This document shows positions 50,977 through 63,937 of a stretch of 64,000 bases of DNA, piece by piece. This stretch comes from Gibbula magus (lineage: Eukaryota; Mollusca; Gastropoda; Trochida; Trochidae). The position numbers were made by a program, and so were the translations under genes. The stretch's first letter is position 1, and each line of letters starts with the position of its first letter. Under the pieces are notes generated by a model. It saw nothing but the letters and a program-made list of their open reading frames with translations. It was not told the DNA's origin and did not search any database. The stretch is from contig OW388293.1 of the NCBI GenBank assembly GCA_936450465.1, forward strand, positions 53,719,201-53,783,200, in the 5' to 3' direction.

Positions 50977-53276
50977 ATTTCCATGTTTTTTGGCCAATTT
51001 GGTCACGCGAACCTCTTTAACGGCGAATCTGGAGTCCAAATTAAGGAAGGTAGCGGGAATTGGATATGACCATTCGATAGATCACATTGTAATATACATC
51101 TTAGCCAAGTTTGGTTCTGAAATATGAATTTTGAAGAAAATTATCACGATTGCTGTCAAGTATTGTGTTTCTCGCACTTAAAATAATTTCCATGTTTTTT
51201 GGCCAATTTGGTCACGCGAACCTCTTTAACGGCGATTCTGGAGTCCAAATTAAGGAAGGTAGCGGGAATTCGAAATGACCATTCGATAGACCACATTGTA
51301 ATATACATCTTAGCCAAGTTTGGTTCTGAAATATGCATTTTGAAGAAAGTTATCACGCTTGCTGTCAAGTATCGTGTTTCTCGCATTTAGAATAATTTCC
51401 ATGTGTTTTGGCCAATTTGGTCACGCGAACCTCTTTAACGGCGAATCTGGAGTCCAAATTAAGGAAGGTAGCGGGAATTGGAAATGACCATTCGATAGAT
51501 CACATTGTAATATACATCTCAGCCAAGTTTGGTTCTGAAATATGAATTTTGAAGGAAGTTATTACGCTTGCTGTCAAGTAGTGTGTTTCTCGCACTTAGA
51601 ATAATTTCCATGTTTTTTGGCCAATTTGGTCACGCAAACCTCTTTAACGGCGAATCTGGAGTCCAACTTAAGGAAGGTAGCGGGAATTCGAAATGACCCT
51701 TCGATAGATGACATTGTAATATACATCTCAGCCAAGTTTGGTTCTGAAATATGAATTTTGAAGAAAGTTATTACGCTTGCTGTCAAGTAGTGTGTTTCTC
51801 GCACTTAGAATAATTTCCATGTTTTTTGGCCACTTCGGTCACGCGAACCTCTTTAACGGCGAATCTGGAGTCCAAATTAAGGAAGGTAGCGGGAATTGGA
51901 AATGACCATTCGATAGATCACATTGTAATATACATCTCAGCCAAGTTTGGTTCTGAAATATGCATTTTGAAGAAAGTTATCACGCTTGTTGTCAAGTATC
52001 GTGTTTCTCGCACTTAGAATAATGTCCATGTTTTTTGGCCAATTTGGTCACGCGAACCTCTTTAACGGCGAATCTGGAGTCCAACTTAAGGAAGGTAGCG
52101 GGAAATTCGAAATGACCATTCGATAGACCACATTGTAATATACATCTTAGCCAAGTTTGGTTCTGAAATATGAATTTTGAAGAAAGTTATCACGCTTGCT
52201 GTCAAGTATCGTGTTTCTCGCACTTAGAATAATTTCCATGTTTTTTGGCCACTTCGGTCACGTGAACCTCTTTAACGGCGAATCTGGAGTCCAAATTAAG
52301 GAAGGTAGCGGGAATTGGAAATGACCATTCGATAGATCACATTGAAATATACATCTCAGCCAAGTTTGGTTCTGAAATATGCATTTTGAAGAAAGTTATC
52401 ACGCTTGCTGTCAAGTATCGTGTTTCTCGCACTTAGAATAATTTCCATGTTTTTTGGCCACTTCGGTCACGCGAACCTCTTTAACGGCGAATCTGGAGTC
52501 CAACTTAAGGAAGGTAGCGGGAATTGGAAATGACCATTCGATAGATCACATTGTAATATACATCTCAGCCAAGTTTGGTTCTGAAATATGCATTTTGAAG
52601 AAAGTTATCACGCTTGCTGTCAAGTATCGTGTTTCTCGCACTTAGAATAATTTCCATGTTTTTTGGCCAATTTGGTCACGCGAACCTCTTTAACGGCGAA
52701 TCTGGAGTCCAGCTGAAGGAAGGTAGCGGGAATTGGAAATGACCATTAGATAGATCACATTGTAATATACATCTTAGCCAAGTTTGGTTCTGAAATATGC
52801 ATTTTGAAGAAAGTTATCACGCTTGCTGTCAAGTATCGTGTTTCTCGCACTTAGAATAATGTCCATGTTTTTTGGCCAATTTGGTCACGCGGACCTCTTT
52901 AACGGCGAATCTGGAGTCCAACTTAAGGAAGGTAGCGGGAATTGGAAATGACCATTCAATAGATCACATTGTAATATACATCTCAGCCAAGTTTGGTTCT
53001 GAAATATGAATTTTGAAGAAAGTTATTACGCTTGCTGTCAAGCAGTGTGTTTCTCGCACTTAGAATAATTTCCATGTTTTTTGGCCAATTTGGTCACGCG
53101 AACCTCTTTAACGGCGAATCTGGAGTCCAACTTAAGGAAGGTAGCGGGAATTCGAAATGACCATTCGATAGATGACATTGTAATATACATCTCAGCCAAG
53201 TTTGGTTCTGAAATATGAATTTTGAAGAAAGTTATCACGCTTGCTGTCAAGTAGTGTGTTTCTCGCACTTAGAATA
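50977..53276 (+). repeat. Right part of domain 5, mixed single monomers
   Basis: These eleven monomers show no tandem order among themselves. They include a copy with AAAATTATCACGATTGC near 51137-51151, one with GGCGATTCTGG near 51231, one with CATGTGTTTTGGCC near 51401, one with CACGTGAACC near 52259 and one with CCAGCTGAAGG near 52708. Some match the left edge of the domain: the GACCCTTCG copy near 51697 matches one near 47098, and the GTCCATG plus GCGGACC copy near 52863-52892 matches one near 47636-47665. Confidence 0.8.
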
Positions 53277-53485
53277 ATTTCCATGTTTTTTGGCCACTTC
53301 GGTCACGCGAACCTCTTTAACGGCGAATCTGGAGTCCAAATTAAGGAAGGTAGCGGGAATTGGAAATGACCATTCGATAAATCACATTGAAATATACATC
53401 TCAGCCAAGTTTGGTTCTGAAATATGCATTTTGAAGAAAGTTATCACGCTTGCTGTCAAGTATCGTGTTTCTCGCACTTAGAATA

Positions 53486-55366
53486 ATTTCCATGTTTTTT
53501 GGCCAATTTGGTCACGCGAACCTCTTTAACGGCGAATCTGGAGTCCAACTTAAGGAAGGTAGCGGGAATTCGAAATGACCATTCGATAGACCACATTGTA
53601 ATATACATCTTAGCCAAGTTTGGTTCTGAAATATGAATTTTGAAGAAAGTTATTACGCTTGCTGTCAAGTATCGTGTTTCTCGCACTTAATATAATTTCC
53701 ATGTTTTTTGGCCAATTTGGTCACGCGAACCTCTTTAACGGCGAATCTGGAGTCCAAATTAAGGAAGGTAGCGGGAATTGGAAATGACCATTCGATAGAT
53801 CACATTGTAATATACATCTCAGCCAAGTTTGGTTCTGAAATATGAATTTTGAAGAAAGTTATTACGCTTGCTGTCAAGTACTGTGTTTCTCGCACTTAGA
53901 ATAATTTCCATGTTTTTTGGCAAATTCGGTCACGCGATCCTCTTTAACGGCGAATCTGGAGTCCAACTTATGGAAGGTAGCGGGAATTGGATCTGACCAT
54001 TCGATAGATCACATTGTAATATACAACTTAGCCAAGTTTGGTTCTGAAATATGAATTTTGAAGGAAGTTATTGCGCTGGCTGTCAAGTAGTGTGTTTCTC
54101 GCACTTAGAATAATTTCCATGTTTTTTGGCCAATTTGGTCACGCGAACCTCTTTAACGGCGAATCTGGAGTCCAACTTAAGGAAGGTAGCGGGAATTGGA
54201 AATGAGCGTTCAATAGATCACATTATAATATACATCTCAGCCAAGTTTGGTTCTGAAATATGAATTTTGAAGAAAGTTATTACGCTTGCTGTCAAGTAGT
54301 GTGTTTCTCGCACTTAGAATAATGTCCATGTTTTTTGGCCAATTTGGTCACGCGAACCTCTTTAACGGCGAATCTGGAGTCCAAATTAAGGAAGGTAGCG
54401 GGAATTGGAAATGACCATTCGATAGATCACATTGTAATATACATCTTAGCCAAGTTTGGTTCTGAAATATGCATTTTGAAGAAAGTTATCACGCTTGCTG
54501 TCAAGTATCGTGTTTCTCGCACTTAAAATAATTTCCATGTTTTTTGGCCAATTTGGTCACGCGAACCTCTTTAACGGCGAATCTGGAGTCCAACTTAAGG
54601 AAGGTAGCGGGAATTGGATATGACCATTCGATAGATCACATTGTAATATACATCTAAGCCAAGTTTGGTTCTGAAATATGCATTTTGAAGGAAGTTATTA
54701 CGCTTGCTGTCAAGTAGTGTGTTTCTCGCACTTAGAATAATTTCCATGTTTTTTGGCCAATTTGGTCACGCGAACCTCTTTAACGGCGAATCTGGAGTCC
54801 AACTTAAGGAAGGTAGCGGGAATTCGAAATGACCATTCGATAGATGACATTGTAATATACATCTCAGCCAAGTTTGGTTCTGAAATATGCATTTTGAAGA
54901 AAGTTATTACGCTTGCTGTCAAGTAGTGTGTTTCTCGCACTTAGAATAATTTCCATGTTTTTTGGCCACTTCGGTCACGCGAACCTCTTTAACGGCGAAT
55001 CTGGAGTCCAACTTAAGGAAGGTAGCGGGAATTGGATATGACCATTCGATAGATCACATTGTAATATACATCTTAGCCAAGTTTGGTTGTGAAATATGCA
55101 TTTTGAAGAAAGTTATCACGCTTGCTGTCAAGTATCGTGTTTCTCGCACTTAGAATAATTTCCATGTTTTTTGGCCAATTTGGTCACGCGAACCTCTTTA
55201 ACGGCGAATCTGGAGTCCAACTTAAGGAAGGTAGCGGGAATTGGAAATGATCGTTCAAGAGATCACATTGTAATATACATCTCAGCCAAGTTTGGTTCTG
55301 AGATATGAATTTTGAAGAAAGTTATTACGCTTGCTGTCAAGTAGTGTGTTTCTCGCACTTAGAATA
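53486..55366 (+). repeat. Nine-monomer block r s w v + five
   Basis: r s w v at 53486-54321 is followed by an A64 B-type copy, one with CATCTAAGCC near 54653, a G107 EcoRI copy, a copy with GGTTGTGAAAT near 55086 and q. The same sequence, without the GGTTGTG copy, follows the r s w v at 56830. The w monomer here has GGCAAATTCGG and GCGATCC. Confidence 0.8.
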
Positions 55367-55993
55367 ATTTCCATGTTTTTTGGCCACTTCGGTCACGCGA
55401 ACCTCTTTCACGGCGAATCTGGAGTCCAAATTAAGGAAGGTAGCGGGAATTGGAAATGACCATTCGATAAATCACATTGAAATATACATCTCAGCCAAGT
55501 TTGGTTCTGAAATATGCATTTTGAAGAAAGTTATCACGCTTGCTGTCAAGTATCGTGTTTCTCGCACTTAGAATAATTTCCATGTTTTTTGGCCAATTTG
55601 GTCACGCGAACCTCTTTAACGGCGAATCTGGAGTCCAAATTAAGGAAGGTAGCGGGAATTGGAAATGACCATTCGATAGATCACATTGTAATATACATCT
55701 CAGCCAAGTTTGGTTCTGAAATATGAATTTTGAAGAAAGTTATTACGCTTGCTGTCAAGTAGTGTGTTTCTCGCACTTAGAATAATTTCCATGTTTTTTG
55801 GCCACTTCGGTCACGCGAACCTCTTTAACGGCGAATCTGGAGTCCAAATTAAGGAAGGTAGCGGGAATTGGAAATGACCATTCGATAAATCACATTGAAA
55901 TATACATCTCAGCCAAGTTTGGTTCTGAAATATGCATTTTGAAGAAAGTTATCACGCTTGCTGTCAAGTATCGTGTTTCTCGCACTTAGAATA

Positions 55994-56829
55994 ATTTCCA
56001 TGTTTTTTGGCCAATTTGGTCACGCGAACCTCTTTAACGGCGAATCTGGAGTCCAACTTAAGGAAGGTAGCGGGAATTCGAAATGACCATTCGATAGACC
56101 ACATTGTAATATACATCTTAGCCAAGTTTGGTTCTGAAATATGAATTTTGAAGAAAGTTATCACGCTTGCTGTCAAGTATCGTGTTTCTCGCACTTAATA
56201 TAATTTCCATGTTTTTTGGCCAATTTGGTCACGCGAACCTCTTTAACGGCGAATCTGGAGTCCAAAGTAAGGAAGGTAGCGGGAATTGGAAATGACCATT
56301 CGATAGATCACATTGTAATATACATCTCAGCCAAGTTTGGTTCTGAAATATGAATTTTGAAGAAAGTTATTACGCTTGCTGTCAAGTAGTGTGTTTCTCG
56401 CACTTAGAATAATTTCCATGTTTTTTGGCCACTTCGGTCACGCGAACCTCTTTAACGGCGAATCTGGAGTCCAACTTATGGAAGGTAGCGGGAATTGGAT
56501 CTGACCATTCGATAGATCACATTGTAATATACATCTTAGCCAAGTTTGGTTCTGAAATATGAATTTTGAAGGAAGTGATTGCGCTGGCTGTCAAGTAGCT
56601 TGTTTCTCGCACTTAGAATAATTTCCATGTTTTTTGGCCAATTTGGTCACGCGAACCTCTTTAACGGCGAATCTGGAGTCCAACTTAAGGAAGGTAGCGG
56701 GAATTGGAAATGACCGTTCAATAGATCACATTATAATATACATCTCAGCCAAGTTTGGTTCTGAAATATGAATTTTGAAGAAAGTTATTACGCTTGCTGT
56801 CAAGTAGTGTGTTTCTCGCACTTAGAATA
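55994..56829 (+). repeat. Four-monomer HOR r s w v, copy 1 of a tandem pair (836 bp)
   Basis: r ends TTAATATAAT; s has CCAAAGTAAGG near 56264; w has GGATCTG and GTGATTGCGCTGG near 56574-56586; v has GACCGTTCAATAG and A113. The next four monomers repeat this order exactly. Confidence 0.88.
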
Positions 56830-57665
56830 ATTTCCATGTTTTTTGGCCAATTTGGTCACGCGAACCTCTTTAACGGCGAATCTGGAGTCCAACTTAAGGA
56901 AGGTAGCGGGAATTCGAAATGACCATTCGATAGACCACATTGTAATATACATCTTAGCCAAGTTTGGTTCTGAAATATGAATTTTGAAGAAAGTTATCAC
57001 GCTTGCTGTCAAGTATCGTGTTTCTCGCACTTAATATAATTTCCATGTTTTTTGGCCAATTTGGTCACGCGAACCTCTTTAACGGCGAATCTGGAGTCCA
57101 AATTAAGGAAGGTAGCGGGAATTGGAAATGACCATTCGATAGATCACATTGTAATATACATCTCAGCCAAGTTTGGTTCTGAAATATGAATTTTGAAGAA
57201 AGTTATTACGCTTGCTGTCAAGTAGTGTGTTTCTCGCACTTAGAATAATTTCCATGTTTTTTGGCCACTTCGGTCACGCGATCCTCTTTAACGGCGAATC
57301 TGGAGTCCAACTTATGGAAGGTAGCGGGAATTGGATCTGACCATTCGATAGATCACATTGTAATATACATCTTAGCCAAGTTTGGTTCTGAAATATGAAT
57401 TTTGAAGGAAGTGATTGCGCTGGCTGTCAAGTAGCTTGTTTCTCGCACTTAGAATAATTTCCATGTTTTTTGGCCAATTTGGTCACGCGAACCTCTTTAA
57501 CGGCGAATCTGGAGTCCAACTTAAGGAAGGTAGCGGGAATTGGAAATGACCGTTCAATAGATCACATTATAATATACATCTCAGCCAAGTTTGGTTCTGA
57601 AATATGAATTTTGAAGAAAGTTATTACGCTTGCTGTCAAGTAGTGTGTTTCTCGCACTTAGAATA
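56830..57665 (+). repeat. Four-monomer HOR r s w v, copy 2 (836 bp)
   Basis: This is an immediate tandem repeat of 55994-56829. The rare GTGATTGCGCTGG with GTAGCTTG in w is shared, 836 bp apart. w here additionally has GCGATCC, which the earlier w at 53904 also has, so the three w copies are not related in a simple chain. Confidence 0.88.
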
Positions 57666-58919
57666 ATTTCCATGTTTTTTGGCCAATTTGGTCACGCGAA
57701 CCTCTTTAACGGCGAATCTGGAGTCCAAATTAAGGAAGGTAGCGGGAATTGGATATGACCATTCGATAGATCACATTGTAATATACATCTTAGCCAAGTT
57801 TGGTTCTGAAATATGCATTTTGAAGAAAGTTATCACGCTTGCTGTCAAGTATCGTGTTTCTCGCACTTAGAATAATTTCTATGTTTTTTGGCCAATTTGG
57901 TCACGCGAACCTCTTTAACGGCGAATCTGGAGTCCAACTTACGGAGGGTAGCGGGAATTGGATATGACCATTCGATAGATCACATTGTAATATACATCTA
58001 AGCCAAGTTTGGTTCTGAAATATGCATTTTGAAGGAAGTTATTACGCTTGCTGTCAAGTAGTGTGTTTCTCGCACTTAGAATAATTTCCATGTTTTTTGG
58101 CCAATTTGGTCACGCGAACCTCTTTAACGGCGAATCTGGAGTCCAACTTAAGGAAGGTAGCGGGAATTCGAAATGACTATTCGATAGATGACATTGTAAT
58201 ATACATCTCAGCCAAGTTTGGTTCTGAAATATGCATTTTGAAGAAAGTTATCACGCTTGCTGTCAAGTATTGTGTTTCTCGCACTTAGAATAATTTCCAT
58301 GTTTTTTGGCCAATTTGGTCACGCGAACCTCTTTAACGGCGAATCTGGAGTCCAACTTAAGGAAGGTAGCGGGAATTGGAAATGACCGTTCAAGAGATCA
58401 CATTGTAATATACATCTCAGCCAAGTTTGGTTCTGAAATATGCATTTTGAAGAAAGTTGTTACGCTTGCTGTCAAGTAGTGTGTTTCTCGCACTTAGAAT
58501 AATTTCCATGTTTTTTGGCCAATTTGGTCACGCGAACCTCTTTAACGGCGAATCTGGAGTCCAACTTAAGGAAGGTAGCGGGAATTGGATATGACCATTC
58601 GATAGATCACATTGTAATATACATCTTAGCCAAGTTTGGTTCTGAAATATGCATTTTGTAGAAAATTATCACGCTTGCGGTCAAGTATCGCGTTTCTCGC
58701 ACTTAGAATAATTTCCATGTTTTTTGGCCAATTTGGTCACGCGAACCTCTTTAACGGCGAATCTGGAGTCCAACTTAAGGAAGGTAGCGGGAATTCGAAA
58801 TGACCATTCGATAGACCACATTGTAATATACATCTTAGCCAAGTTTGGTTCTGAAATATGCATTTTGAAGAAAGTTATCACGCTTGCTGTCAAGTATCGT
58901 GTTTCTCGCACTTAGAATA

Positions 58920-59966
58920 ACTTCCATGTTTTTTTTGCCAATTTGGTCACGCGAACCTCTTTAACGGCGAATCTGGAGTCCAACTTAAGGAAGGTAGCGG
59001 GAATTGGAAATGACCATTCAATAGATCACATTGTAATATACATCTCAGTCAAGTTTGGTTCTGAAATATGAATTTTGAAGAAAGTTATTACGCTTGCTGT
59101 CAAGTAGTGTGTTTCTCGCACTTAGAATAATTTCCATGTTTTTTGGCCAATTTGGTCACGCGAACCTCTTTAACGGCGAATCTGGAGTCCAACTTAAGGA
59201 AGGTAGCGGGAATTGGAAATGACCATTCAATAGATCACATTACAATATACATCTCAGTCAAGTTTGGTTCTGAAATATGAATTTTGAAGAAAGTTATTAC
59301 GCTTGCTGTCAAGTAGTGTGTTTCTCGCACTTAAAATAACTTCCATGTTTTTTGGCCAATTTGGTCACGCGAACCTCTTTAACGGCGAATCCGGAGTCCA
59401 ACTTAAGGAAGGTAGCGGGAATTGGAAATGACCATTCGATAGATCACATTGTAATATACATCTCAGCCAAGTTTGGTTCTGAAATATGAATTTTGAAGAA
59501 AGTTATTACGCTTGCTGTCAAGTAGTGTGTTTCTCGCACTTAGAATAATTTCCATGTTTTTTTGGCTAATTTGGTCACGCGAACCTCTTTAACGGCGAAT
59601 CTGGAGTCCAACTTAAGGAAGGTAGCGGGCATTGGATATGACCATTCGATAGATCACATTGTAATATACATCTTAGCCAAGTTTGGTTCTGAAATATTCA
59701 TTTTGAAGAAAGTTATCACGCTTGCTGTCAAATATCGTGTTTCTCGCACTTAGAATATTTTCCATGTTTTTTGGCCAATTTGGTCACGCGAACCTCTTTA
59801 ACGGCGAATCTGGAGTCCAACTTAAGGAAGGTAGCGGGCATTGGATATGACCATTCGATAGATCACATTGTAATATACATCTTAGCCAAGTTTGGTTCTG
59901 AAATATGCATTTTGAAGAAAGTTATCACGCTTGCTGTCAAGTATCGTGTTTCTCGCACTTAGAATA
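58920..59966 (+). repeat. Five-monomer island of domain 2 type
   Basis: This block resembles 7734-8779 monomer for monomer: CAGTCAAG with A100 copies, then a T7 copy with GGGCATTGG and CAAATATCG, then another GGGCATTGG copy. It interrupts the r, s, w, v, q, d' vocabulary of domain 6. Private differences include T8 near 58930, GAATCCGG near 59388, GGCTAATTT near 59565 and AATATTCATT near 59694, so the two blocks have diverged since they shared an ancestor. Confidence 0.75.
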
Positions 59967-60175
59967 ATTTCCATGTTTTTTGGCCAATTTGGTCACGCGA
60001 ACCTCTTTAACGGCGAATCTGGAGTCCAACTTAAGGAAGGTAGCGGGAATTCGAAATGACCATTCGATAGATGACATTGTAATATACATCTCAGCCAAGT
60101 TTGGTTCTGAAATATGCATTTTGAAGAAAGTTATTACGCTTGCTGTCAAGTAGTGTGTTTCTCGCACTTAGAATA

Positions 60176-61011
60176 ATTTCCATGTTTTTTGGCCACTTCG
60201 GTCACGCGAACCTCTTTAACGGCGAATCTGGAGTCCAACTTAAGGAAGGTAGCGGGAATTGGAAATGACCGTTCAAGAGATCACATTGTAATATACATCT
60301 CAGCCAAGTTTGGTTCTGAGATATGAATTTTGAAGAAAGTTATTACGCTTGCTGTCAAGTAGTGTGTTTCTCGCACTTAGAATAATTTCCATGTTTTTTG
60401 GCCACTTCGGTCACGCGAACCTCTTTAACGGCGAATCTGGAGTCCAAATTAAGGAAGGTAGCGGGAATTGGAAATGACCATTCGATAAATCACATTGAAA
60501 TATACATCTCAGCCAAGTTTGGTTCTGAAATATGCATTTTGAAGAAAGTTATCACGCTTGCTGTCAAGTATCGTGTTTCTCGCACTTAGAATAATTTCCA
60601 TGTTTTTTGGTCAATTTGGTCACGCGAACCTCTTTAACGGCGAATCTGGAGTCCAACTTAAGGAAGGTAGCGGGAATTCGAAATGACCATTCGATAGACC
60701 ACATTGTAATATACATCTTAGCCAAGTTTGGTTCTGAAATATGAATTTTGAAGAAAGTTATCACGCTTGCTGTCAAGTATCGTGTTTCTCGCACTTAATA
60801 TAATTTCCATGTTTTTTGGCCAATTTGGTCACGCGAACCTCTTTAACGGCGAATCTGGAGTCCAAATTAAGGAAGGTAGCGGGAATTGGAAATGACCATT
60901 CGATAGATCACATTGTAATATACATCTCAGCCAAGTTTGGTTCTGAAATATGAATTTTGAAGAAAGTTATTACGCTTGCTGTCAAGTAGTGTGTTTCTCG
61001 CACTTAGAATA
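60176..61011 (+). repeat. Four-monomer HOR q d' r s, copy 1 (836 bp)
   Basis: q has CACTTCGGTC, GACCGTTCAAGAG and GAGATATG; d' has CGATAAATC and A114; r has GGTCAATTTGG near 60609 and ends TTAATATAAT; s is an A64 A-type copy. The next four monomers repeat the order. Confidence 0.9.
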
Positions 61012-61847
61012 ATTTCCATGTTTTTTGGCCACTTCGGTCACGCGAACCTCTTTAACGGCGAATCTGGAGTCCAACTTAAGGAAGGTAGCGGGAATTGGAA
61101 ATGACCGTTCAAGAGATCACATTGTAATATACATCTCAGCCAAGTTTGGTTCTGAGATATGAATTTTGAAGAAAGTTATTACGCTTGCTGTCAAGTAGTG
61201 TGTTTCTCGCACTTAGAATAATTTCCATGTTTTTTGGCCACTTCGGTCACGCGAACCTCTTTAACGGCGAATCTGGAGTCCAAATTAAGGAAGGTAGCGG
61301 GAATTGGAAATGACCATTCGATAAATCACATTGAAATATACATCTCAGCCAAGTTTGGTTCTGAAATATGCATTTTGAAGAAAGTTATCACGCTTGCTGT
61401 CAAGTATCGTGTTCCTCGCACTTAGAATAATTTCCATGTTTTTTGGCCAATTTGGTCACGCGAACCTCTTTAACGGCGAATCTGGAGTCCAACTTAAGGA
61501 AGGTAGCGGGAATTCGAAATGACCATTCGATAGACCACATTGTAATATACATCTTAGCCAAGTTTGGTTCTGAAATATGAATTTTGAAGAAAGTTATCAC
61601 GCTTGCTGTCAAGTATCGTGTTTCTCGCACTTAATATAATTTCCATGTTTTTTGGCCAATTTGGTCACGCGAACCTCTTTAACGGCGAATCTGGAGTCCA
61701 AATTAAGGAAGGTAGCGGGAATTGGAAATGACCATTCGATAGATCACATTGTAATATACATCTCAGCCAAGTTTGGTTCTGAAATATGAATTTTGAAGAA
61801 AGTTATTACGCTTGCTGTCAAGTAGTGTGTTTCTCGCACTTAGAATA
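61012..61847 (+). repeat. Four-monomer HOR q d' r s, copy 2 (836 bp)
   Basis: This is an immediate tandem repeat of the previous unit. d' has GTTCCTCGC near 61411, a private change. A further d' follows at 61848 without q, then four monomers of other types before q returns at 62684. Confidence 0.9.
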
Positions 61848-62683
61848 ATTTCCATGTTTTTTGGCCACTTCGGTCACGCGAACCTCTTTAACGGCGAATC
61901 TGGAGTCCAAATTAAGGAAGGTAGCGGGAATTGGAAATGACCATTCGATAAATCACATTGAAATATACATCTCAGCCAAGTTTGGTTCTGAAATATGCAT
62001 TTTGAAGAAAGTTATCACGCTTGCTGTCAAGTATCGTGTTTCTCGCACTTAGAATAATTTCCATGTTTTTTGGCCAATTTGGTCACGCGAACCTCTTTAA
62101 CGGCGAATCTGGAGTCCAACTTAAGGAAGGTAGCGGGCATTGGATATGACCATTCGATAGATCACATTGTAATATACATCTTAGCCAAGTTTGGTTCTGA
62201 AATATGCATTTTGAAGAAAGTTATCACGCTTGCTGTCAAGTATCGTGTTTCTCGCACTTAAAATAATTTCCATGTTTTTTGGCCAATTTGGTCACGCGAA
62301 CCTCTTTAACGGCGAATCTGGAGTCCAACTTAAGGAAGGTAGCGGGAATTCGAAATGACCATTCGATAGATGACATTGTAATATACATCTCAGCCAAGTT
62401 TGGTTCTGAAATATGCATTTTGAAGAAAGTTATTACGCTTGCTGTCAAGTAGTGTGTTTCTCGCACTTAGAATAATTTCCATGTTTTTTGGCCACTTCGG
62501 TCACGCGAACCTCTTTAACGGCGAATCTGGAGTCCAACTTAAGGAAGGTAGCGGGAATTGGATATGACCATTCGATAGATCACATTGTAATATACATCTT
62601 AGCCAAGTTTGGTTGTGAAATATGCATTTTGAAGAAAGTTATCACGCTTGCTGTCAAGTATCGTGTTTCTCGCACTTAGAATA

Positions 62684-63310
62684 ATTTCCATGTTTTTTGG
62701 CCAATTTGGTCACGCGAACCTCTTTAACGGCGAATCTGGAGTCCAACTTAAGGAAGGTAGCGGGAATTGGAAATGACCGTTCAAGAGATCACATTGTAAT
62801 ATACATCTCAGCCAAGTTTGGTTCTGAGATATGAATTTTGAAGAAAGTTATTACGCTTGCTGTCAAGTAGTGTGTTTCTCGCACTTAGAATAATTTCCAT
62901 GTTTTTTGGCCACTTCGGTCACGCGAACCTCTTTAACGGCGAATCTGGAGTCCAAATTAAGGAAGGTAGCGGGAATTGGAAATGACCATTCGATAAATCA
63001 CATTGAAATATACATCTCAGCCAAGTTTGGTTCTGAAATATGCATTTTGAAGAAAGTTATCACGCTTGCTGTCAAGTATCGTGTTTCTCGCACTTAGAAT
63101 AATTTCCATGTTTTTTGGCCAATTTGGTCACGCGAACCTCTTTAACGGCGAATCTGGAGTCCAACTTAAGGTAGGTAGCGGGAATTCGAAATGACCATTC
63201 GATAGACCACATTGTAATATACATCTTAGCCAAGTTTGGTTCTGAAATATGAATTTTGAAGAAAGTTATCACGCTTGCTGTCAAGTATCGTGTTTCTCGC
63301 ACTTAATATA
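62684..63310 (+). repeat. Three-monomer HOR q d' r, copy 1 (627 bp)
   Basis: q here has the ordinary CAATTTGG form and C64. r carries the private AAGGTAGGTAGC (T71) near 63167, repeated exactly 627 bp later. The s monomer of the four-monomer version is missing. Confidence 0.9.
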
Positions 63311-63519
63311 ATTTCCATGTTTTTTGGCCAATTTGGTCACGCGAACCTCTTTAACGGCGAATCTGGAGTCCAAATTAAGGAAGGTAGCGGGAATTGGAAA
63401 TGACCGTTCAAGAGATCACATTGTAATATACATCTCAGCCAAGTTTGGTTCTGAGATATGAATTTTGAAGAAAGTTATTACGCTTGCTGTCAAGTAGTGT
63501 GTTTCTCGCACTTAGAATA
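63311..63519 (+). repeat. Hybrid monomer: s left part joined to q right part
   Basis: CCAAATTAAGG (A64) near 63371 belongs to s; GACCGTTCAAGAG from about 63402 and GAGATATG belong to q. In the four-monomer unit s is followed directly by q, so an exchange between m64 and m96 would delete one monomer and create a three-monomer unit. The position of this hybrid, directly after r, is where s would be expected. Confidence 0.65.
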
Positions 63520-63937
63520 ATTTCCATGTTTTTTGGCCACTTCGGTCACGCGAACCTCTTTAACGGCGAATCTGGAGTCCAAATTAAGGAAGGTAGCGGG
63601 AATTGGAAATGACCATTCGATAAATCACATTGAAATATACATCTCAGCCAAGTTTGGTTCTGAAATATGCATTTTGAAGAAAGTTATCACGCTTGCTGTC
63701 AAGTATCGTGTTTCTCGCACTTAGAATAATTTCCATGTTTTTTGGCCAATTTGGTCACGCGAACCTCTTTAACGGCGAATCTGGAGTCCAACTTAAGGTA
63801 GGTAGCGGGAATTCGAAATGACCATTCGATAGACCACATTGTAATATACATCTTAGCCAAGTTTGGTTCTGAAATATGAATTTTGAAGAAAGTTATCACG
63901 CTTGCTGTCAAGTATCGTGTTTCTCGCACTTAATATA
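63311..63937 (+). repeat. Three-monomer HOR q d' r, copy 2 (627 bp)
   Basis: This nearly matches copy 1, including the private T71 in r near 63798. The main difference is in its first monomer, which has A64 like s on its left and the q signature on its right. This tandem pair is the smallest and apparently among the most recent expansions in the window. Confidence 0.9.

Larger units (their letters stand above)
47006..53276 (+). repeat. Domain 5: 5/6-monomer HOR region rich in CACTTCGGTC copies
   Basis: The paired change C21 with C24 becomes common here after being absent since about 11.1 kb. Monomers a, b, c, d, e and K repeat in order between 47633 and 50976, then the order breaks down. One 210-bp monomer has GGGAAATTCG near 52102. 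A 5017-bp-spaced pair of monomers with CACGTGAACC (near 47242 and 52259) shows that the left edge of the domain is repeated near its right edge. Confidence 0.88.
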
